NCBI GenBank assembly: GCA_032622095.1
Contig: CP136061.1
Span: forward strand, 119,796,754 to 119,860,753
Length of the DNA stretch: 64,000 nt
Direction of reading: 5' to 3'
Source: Siphonodentalium dalli
Taxonomy: Eukaryota; Mollusca; Scaphopoda; Gadilida; Siphonodentaliidae
Shown here: piece by piece, positions 50,800-63,994 of the stretch
How the letters are laid out: the number at the start of each line of letters is the position of its first letter
How positions within the stretch are numbered: position 1 is the first letter of the stretch
Notes under the pieces: generated by a model
Seen by the model: only the letters and a program-made list of their open reading frames with translations
Database searches by the model: none
Told to the model about the DNA's origin: nothing
Position numbers and translations under genes: made by a program

Positions 50800-51010
50800 T
50801 TCCCCCTGGTAATAATTCAAAGTTTATCACGAAATCGGCCCACAAAAGTCGCCTAAATCATTCAGTCTCGAGCTGGATCTGCGCATATGCGGTGAAATAC
50901 ATTATTAAGTAACAGGTATTGACTGATAAATATATTACTTATGTTACTTTTTCAATGCTATAATGTTCCCCGTCAAATCTTCAAAAAGTTGCCAGGTTTT
51001 GACCTACAAA
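50800..51010. repeat. Degraded relative of the 19762-20226 foldback element
   Basis: Shares with its middle and right arm 'tttatcacgaaatcgg', 'cacaaaagtc', 'gaaatacattattaag' and the order ending 'tcttcaaaaagtt'. Termini are not clear. Confidence 0.45.
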
Positions 51011-51660
51011 TAAACACTGGCCCCGTGCTGAATCAATTCAAAAAAAATCTGGTTGAAAATTACTCTGTTCTGTTCCCTGCTAGACGGACATGATTTTTTT
51101 GCATAAAATGTTTCCGAAGATGTCAATCTTTCAGATTAAAATAAAATGGACCTAAAATGTATATTGTAAATAGTATTCGCTAAAACGTTTGCACTGAGGC
51201 CTATGGAAAACATTTACACCAATGTAACCAAAAGGGCAAAAGTTATCTTTTTTTCTTTTGATTCCTGGGAGTCACTTTAAAGTGTTTTGATGCATTTTTC
51301 ACAGTCCATTGAATCTCTCATGCACGTTGTGTATATTCTTACTGCTGCTGTCTTCTTTCACTTACATCAGCCAAAAAAATAGTATTATTTTTTATTTTAA
51401 AAAAATGCCAAATTTTCAAGGTGGCAATAGTCATAAATGACCCATAACACGAGCAAGATAATGTCACAAATAGTTATTGTTATAAGAAGTTAATCTAACA
51501 AGTATTTTAGAATTTTATAGCCAGTGATATACAGATATATGTCATGAAAGTGTGTCATTTCCACTGGTGGGTATGGCCATTTGAAGGTAAATAGCACTAA
51601 AACTGGATACATTTAGGAAAATGTTTCAGCACTTTGAAGAGAGCATATCTTTGTTTAACT

Positions 51661-51661
51661 A

Positions 51662-51696
<35 letters not shown>
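51661..51696. repeat. (TA)n microsatellite
   Basis: Interrupted TA run (one AAA break). No other feature nearby. Confidence 0.85.
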
Positions 51697-52499
51697 CTAC
51701 TTACCACTGAGTGTGTTTTGAAGCGCAAGTATGCATGTTTCGATTGCACATAACGATTGAATAAAATGCTCGTGTATAATGTTATCAAGATCCGTGCCAA
51801 TCTGCGATGTGATGTTGTGCCGACATATGTAGTCAATCGCTAGGTTCCATATTGGGGCGTGTTGTTTCTAATCAAATTAGAGTCCTGAGTAATGGGGTCC
51901 AGTTAGATCGGCTGAAAATGGTACCCAGATATTTTCTCCAGTTTTTCTTCGGCTTTTCAATATTTCAAAAACTTGAGGCGAGCAGCATTAGCTGGTGTGA
52001 CGTTTTGATAAAAGCTGAAGCAGATGGGAAAGTATTTGCGCGTGTAAACGGGGGGGGGGGGTGTGGTCTGCATTTTTTCCCGAACACTAGGCGGCGGGGG
52101 TGGTGGGTGCTTCAGCAGCCCGGCTTATATTTCTAGAGTCATTTTTCTTCAAAATAATGGGACAAAAGATCTTAAGAATGCATCTATTATGTAATAGGTA
52201 TGCACTTAACTTTTGGTAGGGGGGTTTGAGTTCATCATCATTTAATAATGAGGGATGACACCAAGGGGTAATAAAAAGGTCAGCTTGCTAAATGTTTTCA
52301 TCAATGGTCTATCAATACACATTGACATGGAAAGACTCAGATTTAAATAGTTCTATTAAAAATCATTTCTTCAACCTGATATAATTGAAAACATATGTTA
52401 CATAACACAATAATAGATTCTTCAAATAAATTTAAACTCTTCACTGAACTCTTCAAATAAAAATAGACTATTCAAAACACCATTACAATATAAAACAAG

Positions 52500-52860
52500 G
52501 GTGTGAAAACAAACTTTGACCGATTTCAACGATATTCGGTATATGGGTCTAGGATCACCTCTAGATGGGAGCTGTCAAATTTGAATGTTTTTTATGAAAA
52601 ATATGGCTGCTGGCAGCCATCTTGGATTTTACTCTTTGCATCACTAAATCCTTTAACACACCATGCAGCGCTTATGCCTCATCCGATCATCACCAACTTG
52701 CATATGGATCTTCGGTGTGGCCTCTCGATGGGTGCCTACCATTTCCCCCCGAATTTTGTAAAAACAAAAATGGCTGCCAGCGGCCATCTTGGATTTTACT
52801 CTGTGTATGACCAAATCCTTTACAGGTCACATTTCTCATCCAATCGTCACCAAACTTCAT
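52500..52860 (+). repeat. GAGCTA repeat family, two internal units only
   Basis: Two units of about 165 bases ('atggctgctggcagccatct', 'atggctgccagcggccatct', each followed by 'tggattttactct'), with neither family end. It is cut off on the right at the LINE relic. Confidence 0.6.
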
Positions 52861-53164
52861 GCGATTCTATAATGTAAATCATGCCGAAAAGAAAACGATC
52901 AGTGGAAATAAAATACGAACGTATAGATTATTCAAGTCAAAGTATGAAATTGAACCATACATTGTCAATATGCGATCTGCCAAAGCGAGAATTCTATTCA
53001 CAAAATTGAGAATCAGTAATCATCGACTGGAAATCGAAAAAGGGAGACACAAACAGCCCCCAAAACCAGTGAGAGAAAGATTGTGTTCTGCGTGTAATTT
53101 AAAACAAATTGAGTCAGAATATCATTTCATCTTAGAATGTAAACCGAGTAAAGTAGTCATTTGA
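52859..53164 (+). pseudogene. LINE reverse-transcriptase C-terminal relic (zf-RVT-like)
   Basis: A 101-codon open stretch reads NKIRTYRLFKSKYEIEPYI, ILFTKLRISNHRLEIEKGRH, RERLCSACNLKQIESEYHF then ILECKP. The order LRxSxHxLxIExGR, RxCxxC, IExExHFxxxC matches the C-terminal zinc-knuckle tail of non-LTR retrotransposon polymerases, recognised from memory. The catalytic part is absent. On its left it abuts a copy of the GAGCTA-ended repeat family at about 52860, so it is a 5'-truncated or rearranged fragment. It ends at TGA without any tail I can see. Confidence 0.7.
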
Positions 53165-54364
53165 AGCAGTTTTGAGGGGTGGGTCCCTATCCCAAAATCG
53201 GAACAAATAAAAATTAGGGGGTGGTGCGTACCAAGAGGGCGGAAAAAAGAAAAAGCGCCTAGTGTAAATGCGATTTTTCTATAAAAGAAAACGGACTTAC
53301 GCGCGGCCTTTTGACTGTGAGATGACCGACGTATTGTCTTGCATGCCACTTGATTTCCCAAGAGAAATGTCAAGAGTATACATGTCCGCCCTATATATTA
53401 CACTCGCAGTGTCGGGACAATGTACTGCATGACACTGTCCACAGCAGTTTGTTACTAAATCTTGAGGTCGATTAATTTCCGTTAACCGCGACATGGTGAA
53501 AACGGAAATAAGGAAACATCTGTCATTCGCGGGGGTTCATTTCCGCCCGTGTCTAAATCAATGACGTTCGTCACATCTCCATCGAATTATACAGGATTAC
53601 AGATAAGCACAGACGCGACCTTGACAGTTCAAGCACGAAGGTAAACCCCCGTGTTAAAAATGAAATCCGTTGACACATCTGCAAACGGTGGTCGGTTATC
53701 AGTACAAACAAGAAAACCATAGTCAGAAATGGTAACGCCCCCCCCCCCCAAGATCATATTATTAGCCATAAATATAAATTATAATATAAAATATATTGGG
53801 CCTCAGAATTCCGTTAAAACAACTAATCCTTCAAATTATTACTAAAAACTACGGCTTATTACTGCAGCTTTTTTCATTCACCAAACCAGAATGCGGATCA
53901 AAAATTGTGTTCCCGCCATAAAATCTTCAAGTGTGCCTGGCCCAGCCATTGTTCATACCTAAACATCGAACGCAATTAACGCGGTCATAATAGTTACATA
54001 CTGCAACTATAAGACCTCCAGTGAATACACACCCCACGAAAACCCGAAATGTGTTGTCCTGCGAGATATCCCATCGCTATAGCTCAATTTGACACGGCCA
54101 GATTAGCCTTTCTACATTATCATAAAACAATAAAGCTTCTCAAATCATCGGCATAGTCAATAGAACTTTCACGAACTTGGACATTCCAACTACAGCTTTT
54201 ACCGGACTCGGGGTCGCAGTACAACTTTAACGCGTCCCAGAATAACCGGAAAAAAACAATTATCTATTTATAAAATCCCCATAGGACCACAGATTTCTAA
54301 AATGTGTAGAACAGTATACACCGGTGGCGTTAATAATTATATCATTTGGAACTACAGAGTCGTT
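53165..54364. other. No gene seen
   Basis: Mixed sequence with a C-run at 53730 and short ORFs. No conserved block recognised. Confidence 0.4.
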
Positions 54365-54652
54365 ATTTCGTGGAAGAATCTGAATTCAGAATCCGAAACC
54401 GATTACGGGGCGGGGCAAAATCGAAATTACACGGATTCTAGGTCAGATTTTGAAATCCACGTGGTCGCCGGTACTTGGTTTAATGTTCTCCGAGCATCGA
54501 ACATGGATCATGTATTTGACACACGTATCATTGTATCTTATATTTATAATGTTCATGTTGTGAAAGTCATGCTTTTCTTCTGTGGGTGTATACATGGCAC
54601 CTAATTAGCTGCCAATCAGACTTAATCGCATCTTTTTTCAAGTTAAAGTTGG
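54365..54652. repeat. Interspersed repeat, copy 2 of a pair
   Basis: Same orientation and block order as 41521-41793, both ending at 'caagttaaagt'. A related palindromic block of 'aatccgaat' and 'taatcgg' words is also seen at 43195-43365. Confidence 0.6.
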
Positions 54653-54653
54653 T

Positions 54654-54667
54654 GGGGGGGGGGGGGG
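54654..54667. repeat. Poly-G run
   Basis: Fourteen G residues following the 54365-54652 repeat. Other long G or C runs occur at 52051, 56456, 20792, 39772 and 53730. These lengths are prone to sequencing error. Confidence 0.7.
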
Positions 54668-55499
54668 TGGGTGGTTCAGCCGCGAAAAAATCACTTTTTT
54701 CCAAGTGGTCACAATTTTTTCCTCTTTCAACATTTCTGCAATATATTTGCCTCAAAGTGTTCAGCATCATTGTTAAGGTGTGTATGCCACTTAGGGCAGT
54801 GCTTAGGGGGGTAGTTAGTGTGGATATAGGCATGATGCTTCCCAGAAATCCAGATTATGAACCAACTCTCAGGAATTCGCCTTTTACATCCGATCACATT
54901 GCCATGTATACCAATGCTACTGGTTCCATATGAAAATGGACAGTTATGTAGCACATGAATACACTTTAATGTAAATAAAATGAAAAAAGCTATTCATTTA
55001 TAGCATTAATATTTACTCATTATACCTGATCAGACAAACATAATTAGAGGCAAAAACATGGAAATCTCATCATGCTAGAAATTATTGAATCCTATTTAAG
55101 GGGGAGGTCAAGTGAACAATTTTGAATGTGGATTTCCATGCAAATCTGCGGAGCTGGAGTTGCAGAGTTGCGCGTGCTTCTGGTGTGGCTTGGTGTGCTG
55201 TTGGAAGCGGCGGATATCCAAATTTAGCTTTTTGCAAGTTTTATCAACGGTTCGAACAAATTTTCTCAATCATAACACTATTATAAGATTTTGTTCATTT
55301 TGTTGGAACCGGTCGTCCAAACTGCGCGTTGGATCTATATTTTGGTGACGGCTGTAATTTTCATGACGTAAACGAGATTCCGAAAAACGGCGAAGATGCC
55401 CGACGTTTTCGTGACTTCGAGTTTGCGGATAGCATCCACCTTTAACTGCCGATAATAAATTATAATACTGATAAGGAAATATAACATCGTCTCATAATT

Positions 55500-55879
55500 T
55501 TAAAGACATATTATGGACTTGTTCGGGTGAGTGAAATTGATTGGTTAGTATTCCGGCACTATGCCAACTGGAGGAATGTAGCATTCTACTAAGATCGCCG
55601 AAAATCTCAAAGAAATCAACCATACCACTCCATAGAAAACATCGTCTGAACTACGAGCAATTGTAAATATTTACTTCTCGATTCGGGACGCATTAACTTT
55701 CAGCAATAAACTAAAAAAAAACATTTTCACCATCGAGAAACACTGCATTTAATTCAAATATAAGAATGTCGATGTCTGTTGTCGATTTGGATATGATATT
55801 TGTAAACTTAACTACTTTGAGCAAGATTTTACTCAATTTCTATTCAAGCACCATACCAGAGTGTTTCACACCACTTTAA
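55500..55879. mobile_element. TTAA-delimited MITE, family B, copy 2
   Basis: 380 bases from TTAAAGACATATTATGGAC to the complement of TTAAAGTGGTGTGAAACACT. Shared blocks with copy 1 include 'atcgccgaaaatctcaaaga' and 'ctccatagaaaacatcgtct'. The centre has diverged more than the ends. Confidence 0.65.
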
Positions 55880-55957
55880 ACAAAGTAAGAGTCTGGAGCC
55901 ATATGTGCATAAATTTAGCAACGAAATAATTATTATCCTTCAACATTCTACATTACT

Positions 55958-58900
55958 CTAGTAGCTCATGGTGGTTTTGTATGCACTTGTATGTCCAGAG
56001 CAAAACTCTTCACGAATCCACTAATTGAAGGTACACGAACAATATTTGGTTGGTGAAACATTTCCCATTGAGGGCGAAATGGGTCAAATGGCCACGCCCC
56101 CTTTTTGCGCGAAGTACTACCACCCGCCGTGACTATATCTCCAGAACTGTTGGACATAGGGGGTCGTGTGACCACTCAAAATGTGCGGAATGGCCACTTT
56201 ATGGGGAGTCAGTAATACATTTTCATATCCAAAAGTCAATGGTTTTTAAGATAATTGCCAAAAACCCAAAAACAATCCATTTTTAAGGGCCTGAACCCCA
56301 AAATTTTGGGGTTCAGCACTTTTATCTCAAAGCTGAGCCCCCAATTAGAATTTTATTGATCTATATCCATCGGTGCCACATATAGGTATAATTTCTGTAC
56401 CATTATCGGATGGGATTGACCTTCAAGGAGCTCTTGACCCTGAAAATCCACATTATGGGGGGGGGGGGGGTCAGTATTACATTTTATATCCAAAAGTCAA
56501 TGTTTTTTAAGATAATTGCCAAAAACCGATTTCAGCATGTTACGCACCACAAGTATACAATACCACCAAGGCCACATCATATGTATGACACTTTTTAAAG
56601 AACTATCCACATTCTCTGATCGACTTAAGAGCACAATTGACCACACACAATGGGATTAGCTGGAAATTGCTGCTGATGATGTGTTGACCCCGACACACAA
56701 CATGAGCTCTTCCTGACTGAACATGCCTTGGAATCTGGTGTGTTTTACCAAAAATCAGGTAACAATTGTGTTCGAATCAACAGAAATGTACAGATTGAAC
56801 AAAACAGGTTTTCAAAATTTGTTATCAACATTTAACAGCTGATCTGATTTAAGTGACCAAGCTATGAAACATACTAAACACTTTTACTAAATGGAATGAC
56901 CAGCTGTTTGCTTCATGCAGCAGCCATATGTTGCGATCTTAAAATGGGTATTGCATCTGGGTATAGTAAAAACATGTTGTAATCAGATGAGAGATGACCA
57001 TATATACCAGTATATATTTCAGAAGTAATCAATTCTTCCAAAAGGACACCCCATCTCACAAAAAGTTTCAGGAAATGATGGAATCATCACTATTCAATCA
57101 ATAGTAGAATGAGCCTTTGTCAGTCCCACATAAGTTGCAGCACTTGCAGGTTGGAGAAGATGAGGGTCTATAATTTCGCTAACATAATTCTTCATAATAC
57201 CTAATAGCCCTCATAACTTACCATTTTAAAGATCTTTTCATTTTCAATACCACCCCAGGTTAAGTGGTCCTGCTAATTTTATATTATGCTGATGGGTACT
57301 GCTGGATTGCTATGATGTTTGTAGGTCAAAGCGATTCTGTTAAGAAATAGTACTATCATTTTACCTAAAGTTGGTTATTTTTGCATTGTTTGGCTAATCC
57401 GAGCAATTTGTGCAAAAGTCAGTGTCTGTATGAAACATTCGAGAACATATAACTTCAAAATATTTAATGTGTACGCTGATGTTTGGTAAACAACAGGAAT
57501 AGTCATCTCAATTATGGCCAGTTTGTAAAAACCAGCACCCATTATTAAAATATTTCACAATATACATGTTTTTAATGTTTTCTACACATAGTGGCTTATC
57601 CTCGATTTGTTCAGATCGCTTTGCTCTACCTGACTATCATACCAAATTTATTAGCATCACCACTAAACTTGGGATGTATACTGCCAAATGAATATATTGT
57701 GATATATAGGGCAGTGGAAAAATAATGGTTGAGTCTTTTCTAAATATAATTCTAGTAAAACCTACACAATACCGTGACTCAGAGTCATGTTTATTTAGGA
57801 GTATAGACATGAAGTCTACCAGTCTCATGAAAATTAAATGGGCTCTGCACTAGTAACATCTGGTCTCGTGGGACCCATTAATATTGACAAATGCAACACA
57901 AATGAAAAATACATAGTAACTTTCCTCAAACATAGATTATAACCTGACAATCATTGTGTTAGAATCAGTGTACATATATATATGTAGGCATGGCCATAGC
58001 ATGTTTTTGAAATAGTGCAGACCATAAATTTCACTAGAATATACATGTAGTTACTGTATGTACATCACACACATAAGGCGACTGGCACACATACACGTAC
58101 CTGCAGGGTTCACAATATTTGACATGTAAAGTATATATATATATATCTCCTGTGCCTATAACATCAAACCAAACGGTTTACAGTACTTTTACTGACATTT
58201 TTGGAGTGGCACATATACATACATAAAAAATAAAAGTCAAATTAAAGGGGCGAAATGAAAAATAAATTTGTGCAACTATAATGGAGATCTATATTGCATT
58301 ACAACATCCACAAATCTACAACATCCACAAATCTACAAAATCTACAAAAACATCTGACTATCATAGTCATTGGTAATGTGATCATTTTTCCTTGATAAGT
58401 TGAAACATGAGGGAGGATTGCATAGCATGGCTACCTGCATAATGTAGATTTGTATGTATTTATATCTGCATATCAACTGATGCTTGTATTTTTCTTCTAA
58501 CTCACTCTGAGCTCACAACGCAACAGGATTGCATTCGGAATTTCAAGCCCATAAAGCTAGACACTTTAGAATCAAGCTTGCCAACTAAATTTCAATGAAC
58601 CTCACATGTACTCACTCAGTTGAACACAAGGAACGATTGTCAAGTTGGAAAATATTCTGTATGTATGGAAGCCCTATATTTTTAATGTGTGGATTTATTA
58701 TAACTGGACTAAAATAATCGGAAGGATTATTTTAGTCTTTATTACTGGATATCACACCAATAATCAATAGACATGTATTTGTTAGTTTTGAACAGGACAA
58801 TGTATTTTAATATTACTGCAACTGCATCTTTCTTATGACTTATTTTCTTACAAACTCCCAAATTTGAACGAGAAACAATTTAGGGCAAATATACATCTAC

Positions 58901-59970
58901 GTGTACATATACATATATCAGGATATAAATATAGGCAATCATGCCAGGCTAGCCATTATTTGTTCTAAAATAATGTACGTGTTAGGGAAATTGTAGAATC
59001 TTTATACAGAATGGTGATGCAGCCAATCAAAATTGATGTTGGACTGATAAAGACACAACCTGCTCGACTACCGAATCATACTGATTGATCAAATTGTAGT
59101 AACTCAACATTTACTAAACCTACTTGTGGGCTGAGTATAATTCAATTCAACATTAGCATACCATAAAAACACCCTGTTCTCCCATAAGTTTAAAGAAAAT
59201 AACACATTGAACTCATTTACAAGTATATTGCTAATGTGATATATGTAATTCCATTTATAACCATTTTGGCAGCAATCTCACATCAAAGGCCATGAAATCT
59301 AGATAACAAAAGATGAACTACATTCAAATTATATCACCAGGTAACCTTTTTGTATGAGTTTTAGGTTACTGATCAAATACCCCATAATTGATGATTTCCT
59401 CAACATCTTTGTTATTGTGAACATGTCTGTTTTTCATTCTACGACCAATATATTCCATCCAAAAACCTTATTTTCAGGGTCAAGAGCTCCTTGAAGGTCA
59501 ATCCCATCCGATAATGGTACAGAAAATATCAGAAATGATACCTGTATATGTGGCACCGATGGATATAGATCAATAATATTCTAATTGGGGGCTCAGCTTT
59601 GAGATAAAAGTGCTGAACCCCAAAATTTTGGGGTTCAGGCCCTTAAAAATAGATTTTATTTTGGTTTTTGTCAATTATCTTAAAAACCATTGACTTTTGG
59701 ATATGAACATGTATTACTGACTCCCCATAAAGTGGCCATTCCGCACATTTTGAGTGGTCATACGACCCCCTATGTCCAACGGTTCTGGAGATATAGTCAC
59801 GGCGGATGGTAGTACTTCGTGCAAAAAGGGGCGTGGCCATTTGACCCATTTCGCCCTCAATGGGAAATGTTTCACCAACCAAATATTGTTCGTGTACCTT
59901 CAATTAGTGGATTCGTGAAGAGTTTTGCTCTGGACATACAAGTGCTTACAAAACCACCATGAGCTACTAG
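55958..59970. mobile_element. 4 kb structure with ~490-base inverted arms and no transposase
   Basis: Arms 55958-56446 and 59471-59970 are reverse complements with modest divergence (outer end CTAGTAGCTCATGGTGG; inner end CTCTTGACCCTGAAAA). Each arm carries a perfect 26-base palindrome (56291-56316; 59613-59638; half site CTGAACCCCAAAA). The interior of about 3 kb holds no recognisable coding sequence. Either a non-autonomous element with very long terminal repeats or a local inverted duplication. Confidence 0.6.
56447..59470. other. Interior of the long inverted-repeat structure, no gene found
   Basis: AT-rich sequence with short ORFs only. At 56456-56530 a G-run is followed by a second copy of a stretch already in the left arm (blocks 'atatccaaaagtcaatg' and 'ttttaagataattgccaaaa'), so the arm partly duplicated inward. 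A block near 57255-57330 ('aagtggtcctgc', 'ctatgatg') recurs at 61643-61720. Confidence 0.5.
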
Positions 59971-61024
59971 AATACATGTATTTCTATTGGCGCCGCATAA
60001 TTATGCGACAATACTGCTATTGGAAGTTTCCTTATTTCAAAATCCGATTGAATTGTTATAACGAAGATTGTTTATCGAGCAGCTTAATAATTTGACATCT
60101 TCTGGGGCGACCAAAGGTCGTCAACGGCGACTAAAAGCTTAAGTAAACACATTCCATTATGTCACACACCAGGTTTTGAGAGTCCAGCTGCGAATTTTAA
60201 TTAGAAAGCCTAAAGTGAATCGATAGTCTAAATTAGTCCATGCCACCCCCGACCAACATTATCAGTACATAGCTAGGCATCATTGTAAGGGCGTTCGTAC
60301 TTACCACGACGGAGAAATTCCAACAAAGAATATCAATATACCCCTGCTTAAAGGTACTCAATCCGATCAGACGCTCCTAAATTACTATTTCTTTGGCTTC
60401 GGTGGTAAAAAATATTTGATTCGAGTCGAGGAATCCACCCATCAAAGCTCAGGATGATTATATATCGATTTTTGAAGTTTGCAATTCCTATTGAATGTGG
60501 ACCAGAACTTGTGCAGAAGCGCGTGGTGAAACGGACGAAGATGCGAATGAAGATGGATAACTCTAAAAGTAAGTGGCTATTGTTACCACTTGATTTTAGA
60601 GTTATCCATCTTCATTCGCATCTTCGTCCGTTTCACCACATGCTTCTGCACAAGTTCTGGTCCACCAAAAATAGAAATTGCAAACTTCAAAAATCGATAT
60701 CTAATTAGTGTTCGGTCCGAATATTCGAATGTTCGAATATTCGCTCGTAAAAATAAATATTCGAATAATTATTTGACTATTCGAATATTCGGTAATTGTT
60801 TCCTGGTTGGTTATTAGTCTGAGGGTCTGTTAAAAGTATAGTCTATTTTCCACTGACCATAAACGAATTAATATGACCTAATTAACTGATTTGATTGGCG
60901 TCATGACGTCGAAATAATTTGATTGGCTAGGTGTAAACCAGACCGTGCTTGCATGTGGTCATAGGAAGCGGACCTATAAGGCATCGTTTTGTTTTGTTTG
61001 CACGTTGTCACTTGTGTCTATAAT

Positions 61025-61153
61025 ATGGCGTCAAATTCGAAGAAATCAGATATATGGACTCACTTCACGTTGGATGCCAAAACTAAAAAGGCAACCGGCA
61101 AGCTCAATCCAGATCATGTTCTTATTATTGTGGCACTACGACCAACTTGTTGA
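61025..61153 (+). pseudogene. BED-finger-like N-terminus of a hAT transposase, truncated
   Basis: 42 codons plus TGA. The S-x-I-W-x-H-F pattern with following Lys-rich residues is how many hAT transposase BED fingers begin, but the Cys pair that should follow KATGKL is missing. Reads as the surviving 5' stub of a transposase after internal deletion. Confidence 0.5.
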
Positions 61154-61220
61154 ACCATGCATGGGACATTGACTACTTGAACTTCATAAACAGATAAACT
61201 CTTGCTATTAAGCCAAAATA

Positions 61221-61345
<125 letters not shown>

Positions 61346-61643
61346 GCGTATAGCATGTGCATGGATAAATATGCTATTTCATTAAATAATAAATTGGTTC
61401 CAAAATATGTTATCTATATAATTTTATAATTTAACTAAATATTCGTATACTATTTGAATATTCGCTCGTTATTCGAACCGAATATTCGAATACCGAAATC
61501 CGACGAATACCCTACACTATATCTACACTATATCACACTAACCTTAGATGGGTGGGTTCCTCGACTCGAATCAAATATTTGTTTTACCCCGAAGCCAAAG
61601 AAATAGTAATTTAGGAGCGTCTGATCGGATTGAGTACCTTTAA

Positions 61644-63680
61644 GTGGTCCTGCGAATTTACTACGATTTTTGTGGGCTCTGCTCAATTTCTATGATGCTG
61701 ATGAAGAAAAATGATGCTGTTAAGAAAAACTACTTTATTTTTTCTGATGTTTCCATTTTCGCGGCTATTTTTATAATGTATTTTTTAAATTCTCAACACC
61801 GACGGGGTCATTTGTTGTCATCTTTGCGCATTTGTATAACTCCTGTAATATCTGAATCGGACAAGGGTATTAAGAATGTCGTAGAGTTAGCAATAAACAG
61901 AACGTTCAATATATTTTGGTCAATCGAGCGTATGGAAGGAGAGAACCCTATCGTGTATATATGTAGCTATAGTTTGGCTGGTGGGTCCTGCTGCAGCACC
62001 CCTGTCACTTCTAACAACCGTCTACTAATTCAAGCAATTAAATTACGTCACCATACGGAAATAGAGTCGCCTGTGCTGATCAGCTTTCAAATGTTTGGTG
62101 TCAAAAGACGCAGGAGAGTCTTCGGTATAATCTAAAATATACAAAAATCAGCTTTGGGGAAACGTTGTTATCCAAGACGCCGTCCAACATGTTTTTGTCC
62201 AGTTTACATCAGTTCTCGAAAATAAGACATTTTACGATATATATTGTAGCATATATATTTTGCAGTTTTTCCACTTTGTGCGAAGTTAGAGTAAGGGAGC
62301 CTATAGAGTGATACGGGCAGAAAATAATACATTCGCGGTCATGACGTGACTGTCAAAATGGCCTCAACTCATAAAATCACTGCTGTGATCGCCTCGGGTT
62401 ATAATCGTGCGCTCGCGTCCGGTGTGGATTGACCTTAACAAACTAGGAGTGCAAATACGTATTGATACTATACAAGTCTGTTATTAAATATCTTTTAAAT
62501 TAATAAAGGTATCATTAAAAGAGACCCATCTGAATGATCACTGCAACGTAAGTCAAACCCAATGATTTACGTCTAAGTTCGGGTTTTCTGTTTAGAATAC
62601 ATCCAACAGTCGTGCCCAAAATAAAAAATTCAGAGATCAAACACATGAAGTAGTGTTTCGCCACACATGCAGTGCGTGGTAGTTTCATTCGACATGATTA
62701 TTAATTCGTGAATGTAACGCAGAAATTGAAGAACATACCCAATTACCATTGTGGTATAACTACTAATTACATTTCCGGTTGATGCGGTTGCAGAAAATGT
62801 AGTACATTTCGCGTATATGTGAATTGTGAATATAACAAAATAAAATTGGTGAATATAACCAAATATAATTTCCAGGTATAAACACGGTCTCTGCCACAGA
62901 ATATGGCGGTAATTTTGTTCTAGTTTAGAATTTATTTCAGTTTATCGTACTCCTTTCCCCAAAGCGGATTTTGTATAATAATTATGTTGTTCTGCAAACC
63001 AGTCCGCAAATTTTGAGACCAAAACGGATTTTTTGCCAATTTCTTTTGGATCTAACCGTCTTACGATCATACTAAGTGTGGTATGCGCGCTCTATATATG
63101 GACTTGAGATGAACTTGAATGTGCAAACCTATAAGTTTTCTGCGGAAAAATATTTATTCCAATATTTATATTTCAGCCTTCGTTACATATTTCATCTGAC
63201 AATACACAAATGTATATCTGCGAATATCAAGACTTTTGCGACACTGCATGTAGTACATGCACTCGTATTTAAAAAATAGCACATTGCAGGCGAATCCAAA
63301 AAAATGCGTTTTGTTCCATAAAACCTGTACTCGTGCAGGTAATCAATCACTCCCGGGAATTTGAAGTAATGGAGTCTGCTGTCTCGTTGTACTGTAATGA
63401 TCAAAGTGTCATTGTTAAATTTGCAAGCAAATCTACTCATGATACACTACCGGTACTTCTAAAACCCGTTGTATGTCTTGTATCATAAGACGCTTTATTC
63501 CCAAATGAGACAGGGGAGGGTTGGTAACAAATTAGCAAGAATATATGTTGTTTTTGCAGTTGGCATTTTCGGGGACCCACCACCTCAAACCTGCAAACAA
63601 ATATTTGTTTTATTCCCAATTTTATGACACCAACCCCCCAAATGTCACTAATTTGGTCTAAAACCGCACAAAAACCCTAC
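61644..63680. other. No gene supported
   Basis: A 163-codon frame at 61644-62135 starts inside sequence repeated at 57255-57330 and has no recognisable domain. The remainder holds the dispersed repeat at 62778-62905. Confidence 0.35.
62778..62905. repeat. Dispersed repeat shared with 33820-33945
   Basis: Second copy of the pair, with a short internal duplication of 'gaatataac'. Noncoding. Confidence 0.5.
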
Positions 63681-63685
63681 TGTTA

Positions 63686-63994
63686 TCACTCATATGACTG
63701 GGAGATGATCTTCGTTGGATTAAATGATAGTTTAACCTGTTTCAAAAGCTGTAAAGTCTTTTCAGCAAACGCAAAACATATATCTGTTTCATACATCACA
63801 GGTATCCGGTACGATACACATATTCCCATCATAAATAGGATGAAAATGAATCGCACAACTCGCTTGAAAAGACTAATCTCATCAGACATGCAGTTCACTT
63901 TGCGCTGAGATACGATCACCAAGGCAGTAGGCAAGGAATATATCAGCATGAATGTTGTCGAGAACGATACAGGTTTCAATTCCAAATAGGTCAA
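63686..63994 (-). pseudogene. Possible GPCR-like fragment at the window edge
   Basis: The frame reads like the last third of a class A GPCR: a hydrophobic stretch (STTFMLIYSLPTALVIV), a basic loop, FKRVVRFIFILFMMGICVSY followed by RIP, then LLKQVKLSFNPTKIIS, which has an NP motif but no Tyr. A stop lies two codons upstream and no acceptor was seen. If real it is a broken copy or an exon whose start lies beyond the window. This is a resemblance only. Confidence 0.2.

Larger units (their letters stand above)
50011..52499. other. No gene seen upstream of the GPCR
   Basis: Holds the foldback relative at 50800-51010, a TA microsatellite and a short duplication at 50320-50470 ('ggaatgaggtggaagtgcaa' and 'ggaatgaggggaagtgcaaa', 'caatgctaccgcccgtcaa'-like text). 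No 5' exon or clear promoter for the GPCR could be fixed. Confidence 0.4.

Noticed and set aside
55966-59903. Similar frames in the two inverted arms (near 56050-56286 and 59643-59903)
   Set aside because: They are the same repeat arm read twice, and the perfect palindrome and stops make coding unlikely.
61644-62135. 163-codon plus-strand frame
   Set aside because: Its start lies in sequence repeated at 57255-57330, there is no domain or splice support, and composition is like the neighbouring noncoding DNA.
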